This document shows, piece after piece, positions 35,086 through 43,910 of a stretch of DNA of 64,000 bases. The first letter of the stretch is position 1, and the number at the start of each line of letters is the position of its first letter. The stretch comes from Teredinibacter turnerae T7901. GTDB taxonomy: Bacteria; Pseudomonadota; Gammaproteobacteria; Pseudomonadales; Cellvibrionaceae. The position numbers were made by a program, and so were the translations under genes. The stretch spans positions 294,764-358,763 of the forward strand of contig NC_012997.1 in assembly GCF_000023025.1 (NCBI RefSeq), in the 5' to 3' direction. The notes beneath the pieces are model-generated. The model saw only the letters and a list, made by a program, of their open reading frames with translations, was not told the origin of the DNA and did no database searches.

Positions 35086-35259
35086 CTATTAACCTGGCGA
35101 TTAATTAGATGGTCCTATCTATTAATCGCGCGCCCTTGAAGTACTGGCGTAAATGTGTGAATTTTCTAATACTTCAAGGGCTTACATTGCCCTTCGGGCA
35201 ATGGCGGTGCTTCCCTGCTCCGCCTATTAACTTCGCAATTTTCATCGCTAGGTTAATAG
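35086..35259 (+). repeat. 174-bp multi-hairpin repeat, copy B
   Basis: The ends are inverted: CTATTAACCTGGCGA at the left and TCGCTAGGTTAATAG at the right (14 of 15 pair). Inside: GATTAAT.../ATTAATC arm pair; CCCTTGAAGTA (35133-35143) with TACTTCAAGGG (35170-35180); ATTGCCC with GGGCAAT around TTC (35186-35202); GGCGG/CCGCC. It is non-coding and matches the inverted copy at 39465-39639 at most positions. Confidence 0.9.
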
Positions 35260-35270
35260 TCAGGCGCGTT

Positions 35271-37361
35271 TTAGTAATCCACGCAATTGGTTTGCGTGCT
35301 GTGGTTACAGCCATCGCGACCAATGTAAACCTGGGTGCTGTATTCACTGACGGGTAATTTCATCAGGTTTTCGTTGTCGTCGGCGAGCAATTGCATGTAG
35401 CTCACAAAGCCCTGTGCGTATTCAGTGTAGGTATCGACGTAGTTACCCGCTTTAAACGGTGTTTCGAAGGTGGTGTAGCCGTCCTGGCCGGAGGCGATAA
35501 AGTTATTTGTCACCACTTTGTAGGTGTTCGCGAGGTTAATCGGGGTCCAGCTGCCTGAGACGCGCGAGTTAACTTCCACATTCGATACCCGGCTGCCTTT
35601 GGCCGCAGACGCGTCGACGTTGTAACGCAAGCCGGAGGCATAGGGGTAAGCACCGGTAGATTGTGCCTCGTCCAGCGCGTAAGAAAGCGCGTCTTCGAGC
35701 ACATTCACGACCTGTTGACCGGTCATTTCCAGGACTACCAGCGTGTTAGAGAAGGGGAGCAGCACATAGGCGTCACCAATGGAATAGTTACCCATGGGGA
35801 CGTCTACGCGTACGCCACCGCCGTTTTGAATGGCGATGTCCGCTTCTGGAGTGACCATGAGAAACGCCTTGGCCACGATATTGGAAATATCGGAACCGTA
35901 GGCGTAGGTATCCATGCGGTCACACAGACTTGAGCGGGAATCGCCGGGCCAGCGCACAAGGCAAAGGTCTTCATTCACAGTGCCAATTAAGGTTTGCTTA
36001 AGTACGTCGGTTTGCGCCTGGTAGGTCTGCAGTATGTCGGCGGTAGCCGCATCCGCTGCAACGAACGCGATCTCGTCGTGGGCTGCCAGTGCCTTGCGCA
36101 CCTGATAGGCGTCGTCGCCCTCTAATACACGGGTCTCGCTGTCGCTGTAGGCGTAAGAGAAGCTGGCTTCCATGGGAATAATCGGGTTGCCGGTGCAGCT
36201 TTCCACGACGCCAGCCGCATTAAAGTTAACTTCCAGGCGGCCCAGCAGGTGCGCGTATTCCCAGGCGTGAACAATACACACCGGGTTGCCGTCCAGGTTT
36301 TGCACCTGCGTCGGATAATCGCCAACGGTGTTAAAGCCCAATGCAGTAAACGTGTCGTCGCCCAGCAGAGAATGTGAATCGCCACCGACAATCACGTCGA
36401 CATTGTGTAGCGCGCTGGCCAGGGCCTGGTCCTTGGCATATTGATAGTGGGTCACCAGAACAATTTTATTCACGCCTTCGGCGGTGAGTTGGTCGATCAC
36501 CGCTTGCGCGGTGGCAGTTTCATCACTGAAGGTGGTGCCTTCGTCCGGGAAGGAGGAGTTTTTGGTTTTACCCGCGATATCGATCCCGATGAACCCGACT
36601 TTCTCGCCGGCGAAATCTTTTATGGTGTACGGCTGCAAGTAGCCTTGAGCGAGAGCCGAATTGGCGTGTGGCTGAACGTTCGCTGCCACAGTTGCGGTGT
36701 TACAACCGGAGCCATTCAAGTCATCCAGAAAGCGGGCGAGGCCGGCGTCGCCAGCATCGAATTCATGGTTGCCGGGGGCAAACACGTCGAAGCACACCTG
36801 GTTCATCATGGCCGCATCGGCTTCGCCTTTGAACAACGTGTTGTACAACGTACCGGTCATCGCGTCGCCGGCATGGATTTTCACCGGGTTAACACTCTGT
36901 TTGGCGAGATCGTCAAACAGGCTCACCAGCATGGGAAATCCACCGTAGTTGATGTCCACCGAGGTAATGGCAGCATCGCCTTCAGCTTTGGCCGCGAGGC
37001 TGAGCTGATCCACCGGGAAGCGCAGGGATTCCGCCTCCAAGTGGCTGTGGTGGTCATTCATATGCAACAGCGTAACGGTTAACGGCTTGCCGCCTTGAAG
37101 CAATGCGAGTTGTTCTTCAAGCGCGGTAATTTGCGCCTGCAATGCCGTCTGATCGGCCCCTGCCTGAGTCAGCTGTGCGCGCAAGTCTGCAATGTCGCTG
37201 GCAAGCTGGGTGTTCTCACTGTTGAGATCTGATACCTCGCCCGACAATTCGTCGTTGGTCTGGCGAAGGCTTTTAATGTCACTGTCATAGTCGTCGCCAT
37301 CGCAGGCGAACAGGCTCGCACTTGCTGCAAGCACGGCCAGTGGTTTTATCCATTGTTTCAT
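35271..37361 (-). CDS. 5'-nucleotidase-family lipoprotein
   Basis: This 696-residue protein has a lipoprotein leader (LFAC, Cys20) and a coiled coil at about 27-90 (heptad Leu/Ile, Gln-rich) that may act as a stalk. The UshA-like metallophosphatase domain follows at about 93-400: LLHMNDHHSH, GDAMTGTLYN, PGNHEFDAGD, LVTHYQ and GGDSHS supply the two-metal site. The C-terminal 5'-nucleotidase substrate domain (about 440-690) has NGGGVRVDVPMG and the aromatic binding residues around QDGYTTFE. It would free nucleosides and phosphate from nucleotides at the outer surface or periplasm. Two C-terminal Cys (DGCNHSTQTNC) may form a disulfide. Confidence 0.94.
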   Translation of the reverse strand: MKQWIKPLAVLAASASLFACDGDDYDSDIKSLRQTNDELSGEVSDLNSENTQLASDIADLRAQLTQAGADQTALQAQITALEEQLALLQGGKPLTVTLLHMNDHHSHLEAESLRFPVDQLSLAAKAEGDAAITSVDINYGGFPMLVSLFDDLAKQSVNPVKIHAGDAMTGTLYNTLFKGEADAAMMNQVCFDVFAPGNHEFDAGDAGLARFLDDLNGSGCNTATVAANVQPHANSALAQGYLQPYTIKDFAGEKVGFIGIDIAGKTKNSSFPDEGTTFSDETATAQAVIDQLTAEGVNKIVLVTHYQYAKDQALASALHNVDVIVGGDSHSLLGDDTFTALGFNTVGDYPTQVQNLDGNPVCIVHAWEYAHLLGRLEVNFNAAGVVESCTGNPIIPMEASFSYAYSDSETRVLEGDDAYQVRKALAAHDEIAFVAADAATADILQTYQAQTDVLKQTLIGTVNEDLCLVRWPGDSRSSLCDRMDTYAYGSDISNIVAKAFLMVTPEADIAIQNGGGVRVDVPMGNYSIGDAYVLLPFSNTLVVLEMTGQQVVNVLEDALSYALDEAQSTGAYPYASGLRYNVDASAAKGSRVSNVEVNSRVSGSWTPINLANTYKVVTNNFIASGQDGYTTFETPFKAGNYVDTYTEYAQGFVSYMQLLADDNENLMKLPVSEYSTQVYIGRDGCNHSTQTNCVDY

Positions 37362-37746
37362 GGTGTTTCACTCCATTGTTGGTTGTCATGTATTCGGAAT
37401 TTTGTGCGTGTATATGAAAAGCAAAAGGTGACAACGGGATTAAACGGAGGTGAAAGTTTTGTGGCGCCTATTGTTTCAGGCCGGGCAAAATAAATCGCAT
37501 GAATAGATTCATAGGTGACAGTCAGGGGAAAGTTAGGGGAGTCAGGCGAAATTTAGGGTGGATAAGTGGACTGAGTTCAGCAGGCGATCTAGTGGCGAAC
37601 TACTATAAGTGATACGGCTTCTGTTCGCAGTCATGCACAATCGCCTCAGCTCGGTTCAGGTTCATTGTCTGGCTGGAGAGCGGACGCCACTAATAAAAAT
37701 TCGCTGCTTTACAGTATTTTATAAAAAACGTATACGGAGCACGCCG
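37362..37746. other. divergent promoter region
   Basis: These 385 bases separate the divergent 5'-nucleotidase and lipase starts. No gene is supported. No clear operator was found. Confidence 0.4.
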
Positions 37747-38559
37747 ATGACCCACTCTCGATCCCCCGATTTTACCCTTATTGAATGGTACGCCCAGCGC
37801 GCAGCTATGGCGTACAACGGTGAAGCTGCGATTCGCGCGGCTTTCCCCAATACCACACTTGTAGCCACCAGCCGCGATCAAGTGCAATTCTTCCTGGAAG
37901 TGGACCACACAAAAAAACAGCAAATAATTGTGGTGCGCGGTACGGCAAATTTGAGCAATGCGCGGGAAGACGCCGATTATATACAAGGTTTAAACAGCCG
38001 CCTGGGCATCTGGGTGCACCGCGGATTTGATGCGGATGCGCAAGTCGTATACGAGATGGTGCGTGGGCACCTGGTGCCAGAGTACGAAATTATACTCACC
38101 GGTCACAGCCTTGGCGCCGCAATTAGTACTCTGCTCATGATGTACTTTAGCCTGGACGGCTTACCACTTGGCCCGTCGATTAATTTTGGTCAGCCGAAAG
38201 TGACCAACAAGAAGGGTGTTCAATTGTTTGCTAATTTACCCCTCGCGCGCGTGGTGGATGAAAATGATCTGGTCCCCTTGGTGCCGCCGATCGACCTGAT
38301 CGACGAAATTCATGGTGGCTACGAACATTTAGGAACTGAATTAGTTTTGCTGGCAGGTGAATACTACTGCTTGTTGGATGAAGCACGGGCGGAACACATA
38401 TCGCTCACAGATTTTTGGGCAAATTTGGGAAATATGAGCGTACACGAACATTATATGGCGAACTATCTTGCGAATATTCAAACGAAGCTGCTTAAATCTC
38501 TTGCGGTGCCTTATGTGGATCGAAAAAAATATTATCGCCTGGCGGCGTCTGGTGAGTAG
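37747..38559 (+). CDS. class 3 lipase-like hydrolase
   Basis: This encodes 270 residues from ATG 37747, with CGGAGC upstream; the longer frame has no leader. It is an alpha/beta hydrolase of the lipase class 3 family: IIVVRGTANLSNAREDADYIQ (oxyanion region), GHSLGAA with the nucleophile Ser121, then DENDLVPLVPP with the likely Asp, and GYEHLGTEL with the His. No signal peptide is seen, so it is cytosolic or exported by another route. A bidirectional terminator follows. Confidence 0.9.
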   Translation: MTHSRSPDFTLIEWYAQRAAMAYNGEAAIRAAFPNTTLVATSRDQVQFFLEVDHTKKQQIIVVRGTANLSNAREDADYIQGLNSRLGIWVHRGFDADAQVVYEMVRGHLVPEYEIILTGHSLGAAISTLLMMYFSLDGLPLGPSINFGQPKVTNKKGVQLFANLPLARVVDENDLVPLVPPIDLIDEIHGGYEHLGTELVLLAGEYYCLLDEARAEHISLTDFWANLGNMSVHEHYMANYLANIQTKLLKSLAVPYVDRKKYYRLAASGE

Positions 38560-38629
38560 CCGCTACAGAATGCCAGGTCGTCTGTACTGGTGGTGATAAT
38601 TACGGCGAAAGCACTCATTAGCGAAACAC

Positions 38630-38658
38630 AAAAATCCCCGGTTCAACCGGGGATTTTT
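38630..38658. terminator. bidirectional terminator between lipase and small secreted gene
   Basis: AAAAATCCCCGG and CCGGGGATTTTT pair perfectly around a TTCAA loop. It lies between convergent genes and serves both. Confidence 0.93.
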
Positions 38659-38678
38659 GTGTGGACGTTATTTGCAGC

Positions 38679-38999
38679 TTAGTTGCTGTAAACGCGCCAG
38701 TTATCGCAATTATTAAAACTAGTGTAGTAATTGCTGTTGTTTACCTTCACAACGCAATTGGTGTAATACTGTTGTTGGGTAAATTCACGAGTAATCTGCA
38801 ATTGTGGATGACCCGGGCAGCTCAGCGAGTAAACGTTCCACAGGGTGTAACCAGAGCCGCCACCATAGAGCGGGGTCAGTGTGCAGGATGCCGGGTAATT
38901 ACCGTAGGTTGGATCGTTGTATTCAAATATCTTGGCGGCGCTAGCGGTGCCGACGAGACCAAGAGTCAGTGCAATGGTGGCAATGATTTTATTTCGCAT
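38679..38999 (-). CDS. small secreted Cys-containing protein
   Basis: This 106-residue product has a clear signal peptide (MRNKIIATIALTLGLVGTASA|AKI). The mature 85 residues hold four Cys (PASCTL, LSCPG, TNCVV, NNCDN), probably two disulfides, and many Tyr, Asn and Ser. A GGAGAT ribosome binding site lies upstream. I recognise no family, and it does not share the LAA-helix pattern of the cluster at 200-2668. Confidence 0.75.
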   Translation of the reverse strand: MRNKIIATIALTLGLVGTASAAKIFEYNDPTYGNYPASCTLTPLYGGGSGYTLWNVYSLSCPGHPQLQITREFTQQQYYTNCVVKVNNSNYYTSFNNCDNWRVYSN

Positions 39000-39464
39000 G
39001 TTATCTCCTTAAGGATTTATTAGTGTATGCGTTTTTGGCCTCATGCCTGGATGTCAGATTTACTGCTATCCGATGTTTACCCGCAAACCACTCCCTGAAA
39101 GCGACTCCATCTTAGGTGTGAAAAATAAAAATGCAAAATGAATTTTTGAAAAAAGATTTATTTGCGTGATTTTATTTGATTGGTGACTTTTTAAAGTGAC
39201 AATAAAAAACAAAAGATGCCGCACAAAAAACATGTGAATGGCTGGTTTGTGAATATTTGTTCTTTGGGTGGCTTTTTGGTTGTTTTATTTGGCGCTAACT
39301 AAATTTGATTCTGTGTATTTTTTAATGTGTTTTTTCTCTACGTAGCTATCTGTTTGGAGTGTTTTATTTAATTTTTATTTCGTTTTTGAATTAGCGAATG
39401 TTATTGAAAATGATGAAATAACACGTTTCGGGATAAGAGTAACTGTCGGGCGGGCAATACGTAT
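39000..39464. other. AT-rich gene-free interval
   Basis: These 465 AT-rich bases precede the small secreted gene on the minus strand and should hold its promoter. Many T/A runs are present but no gene and no clear binding site. Confidence 0.4.
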
Positions 39465-39639
39465 CTATTAATCTGGGAAATAAATTTGCGAAGTTAATAG
39501 GCGGTGCCGTGATGTGCCGCCATTGCCCGAAGGGCAATCTAAGTCCTTGAAGTATTAGGAAATTCACACATTCACGCCAGTACTTCAAGGGCGCGTGATT
39601 AAATAGATAGGATTAGCTATTTAATCGCCGGGTTAATAG
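39465..39639 (-). repeat. 174-bp multi-hairpin repeat, copy C (inverted)
   Basis: Read on the minus strand this repeats copy B nearly base for base (CTATTAACCCGGCGATTAA..., CCCTTGAAGTACTGGCG, ATTGCCCTTCGGGCAAT). The CCCTTGAAGTA/TACTTCAAGGA and ATTGCCC/GGGCAAT pairs are kept. It lies 110 bases beyond the stop of the alpha/beta hydrolase on the same strand. Confidence 0.9.
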
Positions 39640-39749
39640 CGGAATCCTGATTATCAAATAAATAGGCGTTTGAATCTGATGGGGAGGCAGGCGGTGCTTG
39701 AGCAGGAAACCACAATAATTGAGGGTGGCGAAGTAAAATTTTCGTCTTA

Positions 39750-40526
39750 CTACTTGCCGAGAAATTGAATTATCGCTTCGCTGCACTCGTCTTGTTTTTC
39801 CAAAAAGATGTAGTGTCTGCCTTCGGGAATAAATACTACTTCGGCTTTTGGAATTTGCTCTGCTAAAAGACGGGCGTTTGCGGGTAGATTGATTGTGTCG
39901 TCGTTGCCGTGGACAATTAATGTCGGCGTTGTGACTGAGCTAAGTTCGTGCCAACAGTCGTGGCATTCGCTGGCGACAAAATGCAAACGCTGGGCGTATG
40001 CTGGCGGACGGTTCTCCGCTTGATATTGCCACAATTGTTGAAATTCCGGGTTACTGTCGTACCAGCTTGGCGACACCATTAATTCGAGCATGCGCTCCCT
40101 GTTGCCGGAGGCGAATATAAAATCCACGCTCTGCGCTCGCGCCACACCATGCGTGTTGCCCGGTGTGGTGGCGACAAGCACCAGTTTGTTTACGCGCTTT
40201 GGATGATCCACTGCAACCCATTGCGCGATTCTGCCACCCATGGAAAAACCCAGCACGTGCGCAGAAAATATTTGCAGCGTGTTGAGAACGGCAATGGCGT
40301 CGGCTGCCATGCCGCGCGTGCTGTACTCGGGAGCGTCCGGCTTGTCGCTGTTACCGGTACCGCGATTGTCCAGTACGATCACCCGAAACTGCTCTGCGAG
40401 TGCGTTGACGAAGCTGCCCCAGCCTTTGTGATCCAAACCCTGGCCGGGGATGAGCAATAGCGGAGCGCCTGAGCCGTAGGTTTCGAAGAAAATGCGCGTA
40501 TTGTCTTGAGTATAGGCGTACGGCAT
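39750..40526 (-). CDS. alpha/beta hydrolase
   Basis: This 258-residue protein is a typical soluble alpha/beta hydrolase: oxyanion LLIPGQG, strand VIVLDNRGTGNSDKP, nucleophile elbow GFSMGG with Ser95, acid HGNDDTINLP and His in GRHYIFLE. The substrate is unknown; relatives include esterases and 3-oxoadipate enol-lactonases. It has no signal peptide. It is transcribed alone on the minus strand towards repeat copy C. Confidence 0.92.
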   Translation of the reverse strand: MPYAYTQDNTRIFFETYGSGAPLLLIPGQGLDHKGWGSFVNALAEQFRVIVLDNRGTGNSDKPDAPEYSTRGMAADAIAVLNTLQIFSAHVLGFSMGGRIAQWVAVDHPKRVNKLVLVATTPGNTHGVARAQSVDFIFASGNRERMLELMVSPSWYDSNPEFQQLWQYQAENRPPAYAQRLHFVASECHDCWHELSSVTTPTLIVHGNDDTINLPANARLLAEQIPKAEVVFIPEGRHYIFLEKQDECSEAIIQFLGK

Positions 40527-40689
40527 GGGCGATGGCAGCTCCAGTAATATTGCTCGTTTAACTTTGTGTTAGGTTAATTGTAACGGATTAATGATGTCGG
40601 ATTAATGGTAACAGGTTAATTGAAGTAGCAATTCAATAAAACAACCGAGTAAGGGGTCGGGTCGATTTGAGGCTCCTATAGTTAACAGT

Positions 40690-41694
40690 TTAATGGTATT
40701 TCAGGTCCGAGGCTTTACCACGGAATACCCAGTAGGCATACGCGGTATAAATAAGAATAACCGGAACAACAACGAGTGCCCCAACCAGAATGAACTGCAG
40801 CGACTCGGGTGCACTGGCGGCCTCCCAGATGGTGAGTTTACCGGGCACAATCGCGGGATAAAAGCTGAAAGCCAGCCCGGTAAAACAGGTTGTGAATATC
40901 ATCGCAGTAAAGGCAAAAGGATAGGCGCAGTAGCGGTCGTCAGGGAAGGGTAGTTTGCGCAACAGCCATTCGTTGCCCATAAAAGCAGCAAGGCATATAG
41001 CGGGTATAAGCAGTACGAACATTACCAGGGGGAACTCAAACCAACGCTGAAACACCGATGGGTTGACCCACAGGTTTACCAGGCACACAGCGATTACCCC
41101 GAGGAACGTTAGCCGGTTTGCATTGCGCGCCCAGCGTATCGCTCGGCCTTGCAGGTCGGATTCGGTTTTTAACACGAGCCAGGCACCGCCAATTAAGGTA
41201 TAGGCGGCGGTTACCCCGAGAGCGCTTAACAGGCAAAACACTTCAGCCCCCCAGCCGGGGATAAAACCCGTAACATATTTTCCGAGCATGTAGCCTTGGG
41301 TCAGGGTGGTTAGCAGCGAGCCAGATTTGAACCCTAGATCCCACAGGTACTTGTGAGAAACGGCCGCCTTGGCGCGGAAGTCAAAGGCGACGCCGCGCAA
41401 GATCAAGCCGAGCAACATAAACGTCGCCGGTAAATACAGGTGATAGAGCACCAGGCTGTGTGCGCTTGGAAACGCTATTAACAGCAACCCGACCGCGAGT
41501 ACCAGCCAGGTTTCGTTGGCATCCCAAAAGGGGCCGATGGAGGCAATCATACGATCGCGCAGATGCTCCTCGTCAGACTTCATTGGCAATAAAATACCGA
41601 CGCCCAGGTCGTAGCCGTCCAGCAGCGCATATACCAGAATGGCGAGCCCCATCAGGCCGATAAAAATAACGGGTAACAGTGTTGCTTCGCTCAT
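40690..41694 (-). CDS. cydB: cytochrome bd-type quinol oxidase subunit II
   Basis: This 334-residue inner-membrane protein has about eight helices. CydB signs are ALLDGYDLGVGILLP, IGPFWDANETWLVL and GVAFDFRAKA. It forms the oxidase with CydA and overlaps its gene by four bases. No small CydX-like subunit was found downstream. Confidence 0.95.
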   Translation of the reverse strand: MSEATLLPVIFIGLMGLAILVYALLDGYDLGVGILLPMKSDEEHLRDRMIASIGPFWDANETWLVLAVGLLLIAFPSAHSLVLYHLYLPATFMLLGLILRGVAFDFRAKAAVSHKYLWDLGFKSGSLLTTLTQGYMLGKYVTGFIPGWGAEVFCLLSALGVTAAYTLIGGAWLVLKTESDLQGRAIRWARNANRLTFLGVIAVCLVNLWVNPSVFQRWFEFPLVMFVLLIPAICLAAFMGNEWLLRKLPFPDDRYCAYPFAFTAMIFTTCFTGLAFSFYPAIVPGKLTIWEAASAPESLQFILVGALVVVPVILIYTAYAYWVFRGKASDLKYH

Positions 41695-43055
41695 GAGCTG
41701 GCTCCTTCTTCAATCAGGGGGCGATCGTGAGTTGCGTGGTCGTCGACTTCGAATTCTTCCACCTCAACAGATTTTCGCGCGAGCAGGCGCACGGTGTGAA
41801 CGTAAGCGGTTAACAGGCCCGCGTACACCAGCAAATACAGCACAAGTGAAGTACCGACATTGCCAGTGGGCAAGCTGGTAACGGCATCCGCCGTGCGCAG
41901 GACGCCGGTGACCAGCCAGGGTTGGCGGCCGATTTCCGTCACATACCAGCCTGCAAGCGTGGCAACCCAGCCACTAAAAGTCATCACTTCCAGATGGCGG
42001 AGCAGCCAGTAAGGCAGCGTTTTATTTTTTAACAGCAGGAGGCTGGTAAACCAGGCGGTCGCCAGCATCAACAGGCCAACACCCACCATAACGCGAAAGC
42101 CAAAGAACAGGGGCTTCACCGGCGGGTGTGCCTCAAATTCGGTCAACCCTGTTATTTCGCCATTAAATGTGTGGGTGAGAATCAGGCTGGCCATATGGGG
42201 AATGCCGATCTCCCAATGATTTTTTTGCGCTTCTTCATCGGGAATAGCGAACAGCAATAAAGGAGCGCCCTGTTCCGTGTGCCACACGCCTTCCATCGCC
42301 GAGACTTTTTGCGGTTGGTGTTCAAACGTGTTTAAGCCGTGCAAATCGCCGACAAGAATCTGCAGTGGCATGAGTACAGCGGCCATAAAAATACCGGTTT
42401 TTAACGCAAGTAGAGGTGCGCGTTTGGTGTCGCCTTTGCGAATGCGGTATGCGGAAATCCCGGCCACAAAAAAAGCCGCCGTTAAGCCGGAGGCAACCAG
42501 CATATGCATTAATCGGTAGGGGAACGACGGGTTAAAAATAACCTCCCACCAACTGGTAACGTGAGCCACGCCTTCGCGCATTTCAAAGCCCGCGGGGGTG
42601 TGCATCCAGGAATTCAGCGCGAGAATCCAAAACGCGGACATGGTTGTCCCCAGCGCGACTAACAAGGTTGCCAAGGTGTGTAATTTCGGCGGTACGCGAT
42701 TAATGCCAAACAGCATTACGCCGAGAAATGTAGCCTCGAGAAAGAACGCCGTCAGCACTTCGTAGCCAAGCAACGGCCCGGCGATATTGCCAACGGTTTC
42801 CATAAAGCCCGGCCAGTTGGTACCGAACTGAAACGACATGGTGATACCACTCACCACGCCCAGCGCAAAAGTGAGCGCAAACACTTTCACCCAAAAACGA
42901 TAGGCGCGCATCCATACCGGGTTTTGGGTCATGTCGTGGCGAATTTTAAAAAAGAACAACACCCAGCACATGGCAATGTTGATGGTGGGGAATAAAATAT
43001 GAAAGCTGATATTGGCCGCGAATTGAATCCGCGAAAGTTCCAATGTGTCCAGCAT
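41691..43055 (-). CDS. cydA: cytochrome bd-type quinol oxidase subunit I (short Q-loop, cyanide-insensitive type)
   Basis: This encodes 454 residues from ATG 43055 (MLDTLELSRIQFA), matching family starts; the longer frame adds a non-homologous leader. It holds the haem-ligand His19 (FHILFP), FALGVVSGITMSFQFGTNW, GDLHG at the quinol site and GWYVTEIGRQPW. The region between the quinol-loop halves is short (about 40 residues shorter than E. coli CydA), as in the CioA group, so cyanide-insensitive behaviour is likely. It reduces O2 to water with quinol at low oxygen. It lies downstream of the GbsR-type regulator gene. Confidence 0.94.
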   Translation of the reverse strand: MLDTLELSRIQFAANISFHILFPTINIAMCWVLFFFKIRHDMTQNPVWMRAYRFWVKVFALTFALGVVSGITMSFQFGTNWPGFMETVGNIAGPLLGYEVLTAFFLEATFLGVMLFGINRVPPKLHTLATLLVALGTTMSAFWILALNSWMHTPAGFEMREGVAHVTSWWEVIFNPSFPYRLMHMLVASGLTAAFFVAGISAYRIRKGDTKRAPLLALKTGIFMAAVLMPLQILVGDLHGLNTFEHQPQKVSAMEGVWHTEQGAPLLLFAIPDEEAQKNHWEIGIPHMASLILTHTFNGEITGLTEFEAHPPVKPLFFGFRVMVGVGLLMLATAWFTSLLLLKNKTLPYWLLRHLEVMTFSGWVATLAGWYVTEIGRQPWLVTGVLRTADAVTSLPTGNVGTSLVLYLLVYAGLLTAYVHTVRLLARKSVEVEEFEVDDHATHDRPLIEEGASS

Positions 43056-43120
43056 GAGTGGGTCCTCGTTGTGTGTTCGCCCTGGCCCAACACCACGGCG
43101 AACAGGCGGCAAATGAAAAC

Positions 43121-43675
43121 TTAGTCGGGCTTGGACTGGCCGATAATGCGATCTTTAAGATCCAGCACCTTGCCAACGCCGGAACCGAGCTTGAGCAGCC
43201 CTTGTAACTGTCCTGGCGACAAATTGTTGAGTTGCTGTGCCCAGTTGGTGAGTTGTTCCAGCAAAGTAAGCAAGTCGCTCATTTGCTGCTGGGCGAAGGC
43301 CTCTTCATCGCTCTTGGGCTCGTCCAGTAAATTACTGCGCAGTACCGACAATGTCGGCTCGATCTCCCGTTTGCGACGCTCTTCGAATACGGTTTGCGCC
43401 AGCTCCCAGATACTGCCGGATACCGTGAAGTAATCTTTGCGATCACCGTGCACCCGCTGTACCCGCACCAGGCGCCAGGATTGCAGCTCCTTCAGCCCCA
43501 TGCTCACGTTGCCACGGCTGACGTGCAGCGTCTCGGCAATGTCTTCGGCGTTGAGGGGCTCCGAATGAATCACCAGTAACGCCAGCATCTGGCCTACGGT
43601 GCGGTTGAAGCCCCAGCGACTGCCCATTTCACCGAAATGGACCACAAAGTTCTCTGCAGTAGGGTTGAGTTTCAT
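43121..43675 (-). CDS. GbsR/MarR-type transcriptional regulator
   Basis: This 184-residue protein has the GbsR-like winged helix: FGEMGSRWGFNRTVGQMLALL, ADIAETLHVSRGNVSMGLKEL (recognition helix) and a wing RVQRVHGDRKDYF, followed by a helical tail for dimerisation. Members regulate choline or oxidase genes. It is the first gene of the unit with cydAB (65 bases between stop and cydA). A perfect palindrome lies 13 bases upstream of its start, the likely autoregulatory site. Confidence 0.9.
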   Translation of the reverse strand: MKLNPTAENFVVHFGEMGSRWGFNRTVGQMLALLVIHSEPLNAEDIAETLHVSRGNVSMGLKELQSWRLVRVQRVHGDRKDYFTVSGSIWELAQTVFEERRKREIEPTLSVLRSNLLDEPKSDEEAFAQQQMSDLLTLLEQLTNWAQQLNNLSPGQLQGLLKLGSGVGKVLDLKDRIIGQSKPD

Positions 43676-43687
43676 GGTTTGTGTGAA

Positions 43688-43709
43688 TTTTCAGAAATTT
43701 CTGAAAATA
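43688..43709. promoter_or_regulatory. perfect palindrome, likely GbsR-type operator
   Basis: The half-site ATTTTCAGAAA is followed directly by its exact complement, 22 bases in all. It lies just upstream of the regulator start and downstream of a TATACT -10 candidate (43715-43710), so binding there would block transcription of the regulator-cydAB unit. Confidence 0.7.
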
Positions 43710-43722
43710 GTATAGGTATTTT

Positions 43723-43736
43723 TGATCTGGATCAAC
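43723..43736. promoter_or_regulatory. FNR/Anr-type box upstream of the regulator-cydAB unit
   Basis: TTGATCTGGATCAA matches the consensus TTGAT-N4-ATCAA at all ten fixed bases. It overlaps the -35 position relative to the TATACT at 43715-43710, which suggests repression by an FNR/Anr-like factor under strict anoxia, as for E. coli cydAB. Another start site would allow activation instead. Confidence 0.75.
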
Positions 43737-43872
43737 CTTGAAGATTTTGGGGGTTTGCTAATCCTGTGCTGGCAGGTGGCTAGCTCTACGGAGGTAGGAA
43801 TCGGGAGGCAGGAATCGAGAGGTAGGAGGCAAAAGCTAAGGGCAGGTATATGGGGTATCAAGCCAACCGAGA

Positions 43873-43892
43873 ACGAGCCCGGAAGGGCTCGT
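43873..43892 (-). terminator. hairpin after the three-domain secreted gene
   Basis: ACGAGCCC and GGGCTCGT pair perfectly around GGAA, 18 bases past the stop at 43911. The T-run on the minus strand is weak, so it is a modest terminator. Confidence 0.6.
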
Positions 43893-43910
43893 CCTATTTA
43901 GCTCACTAAC

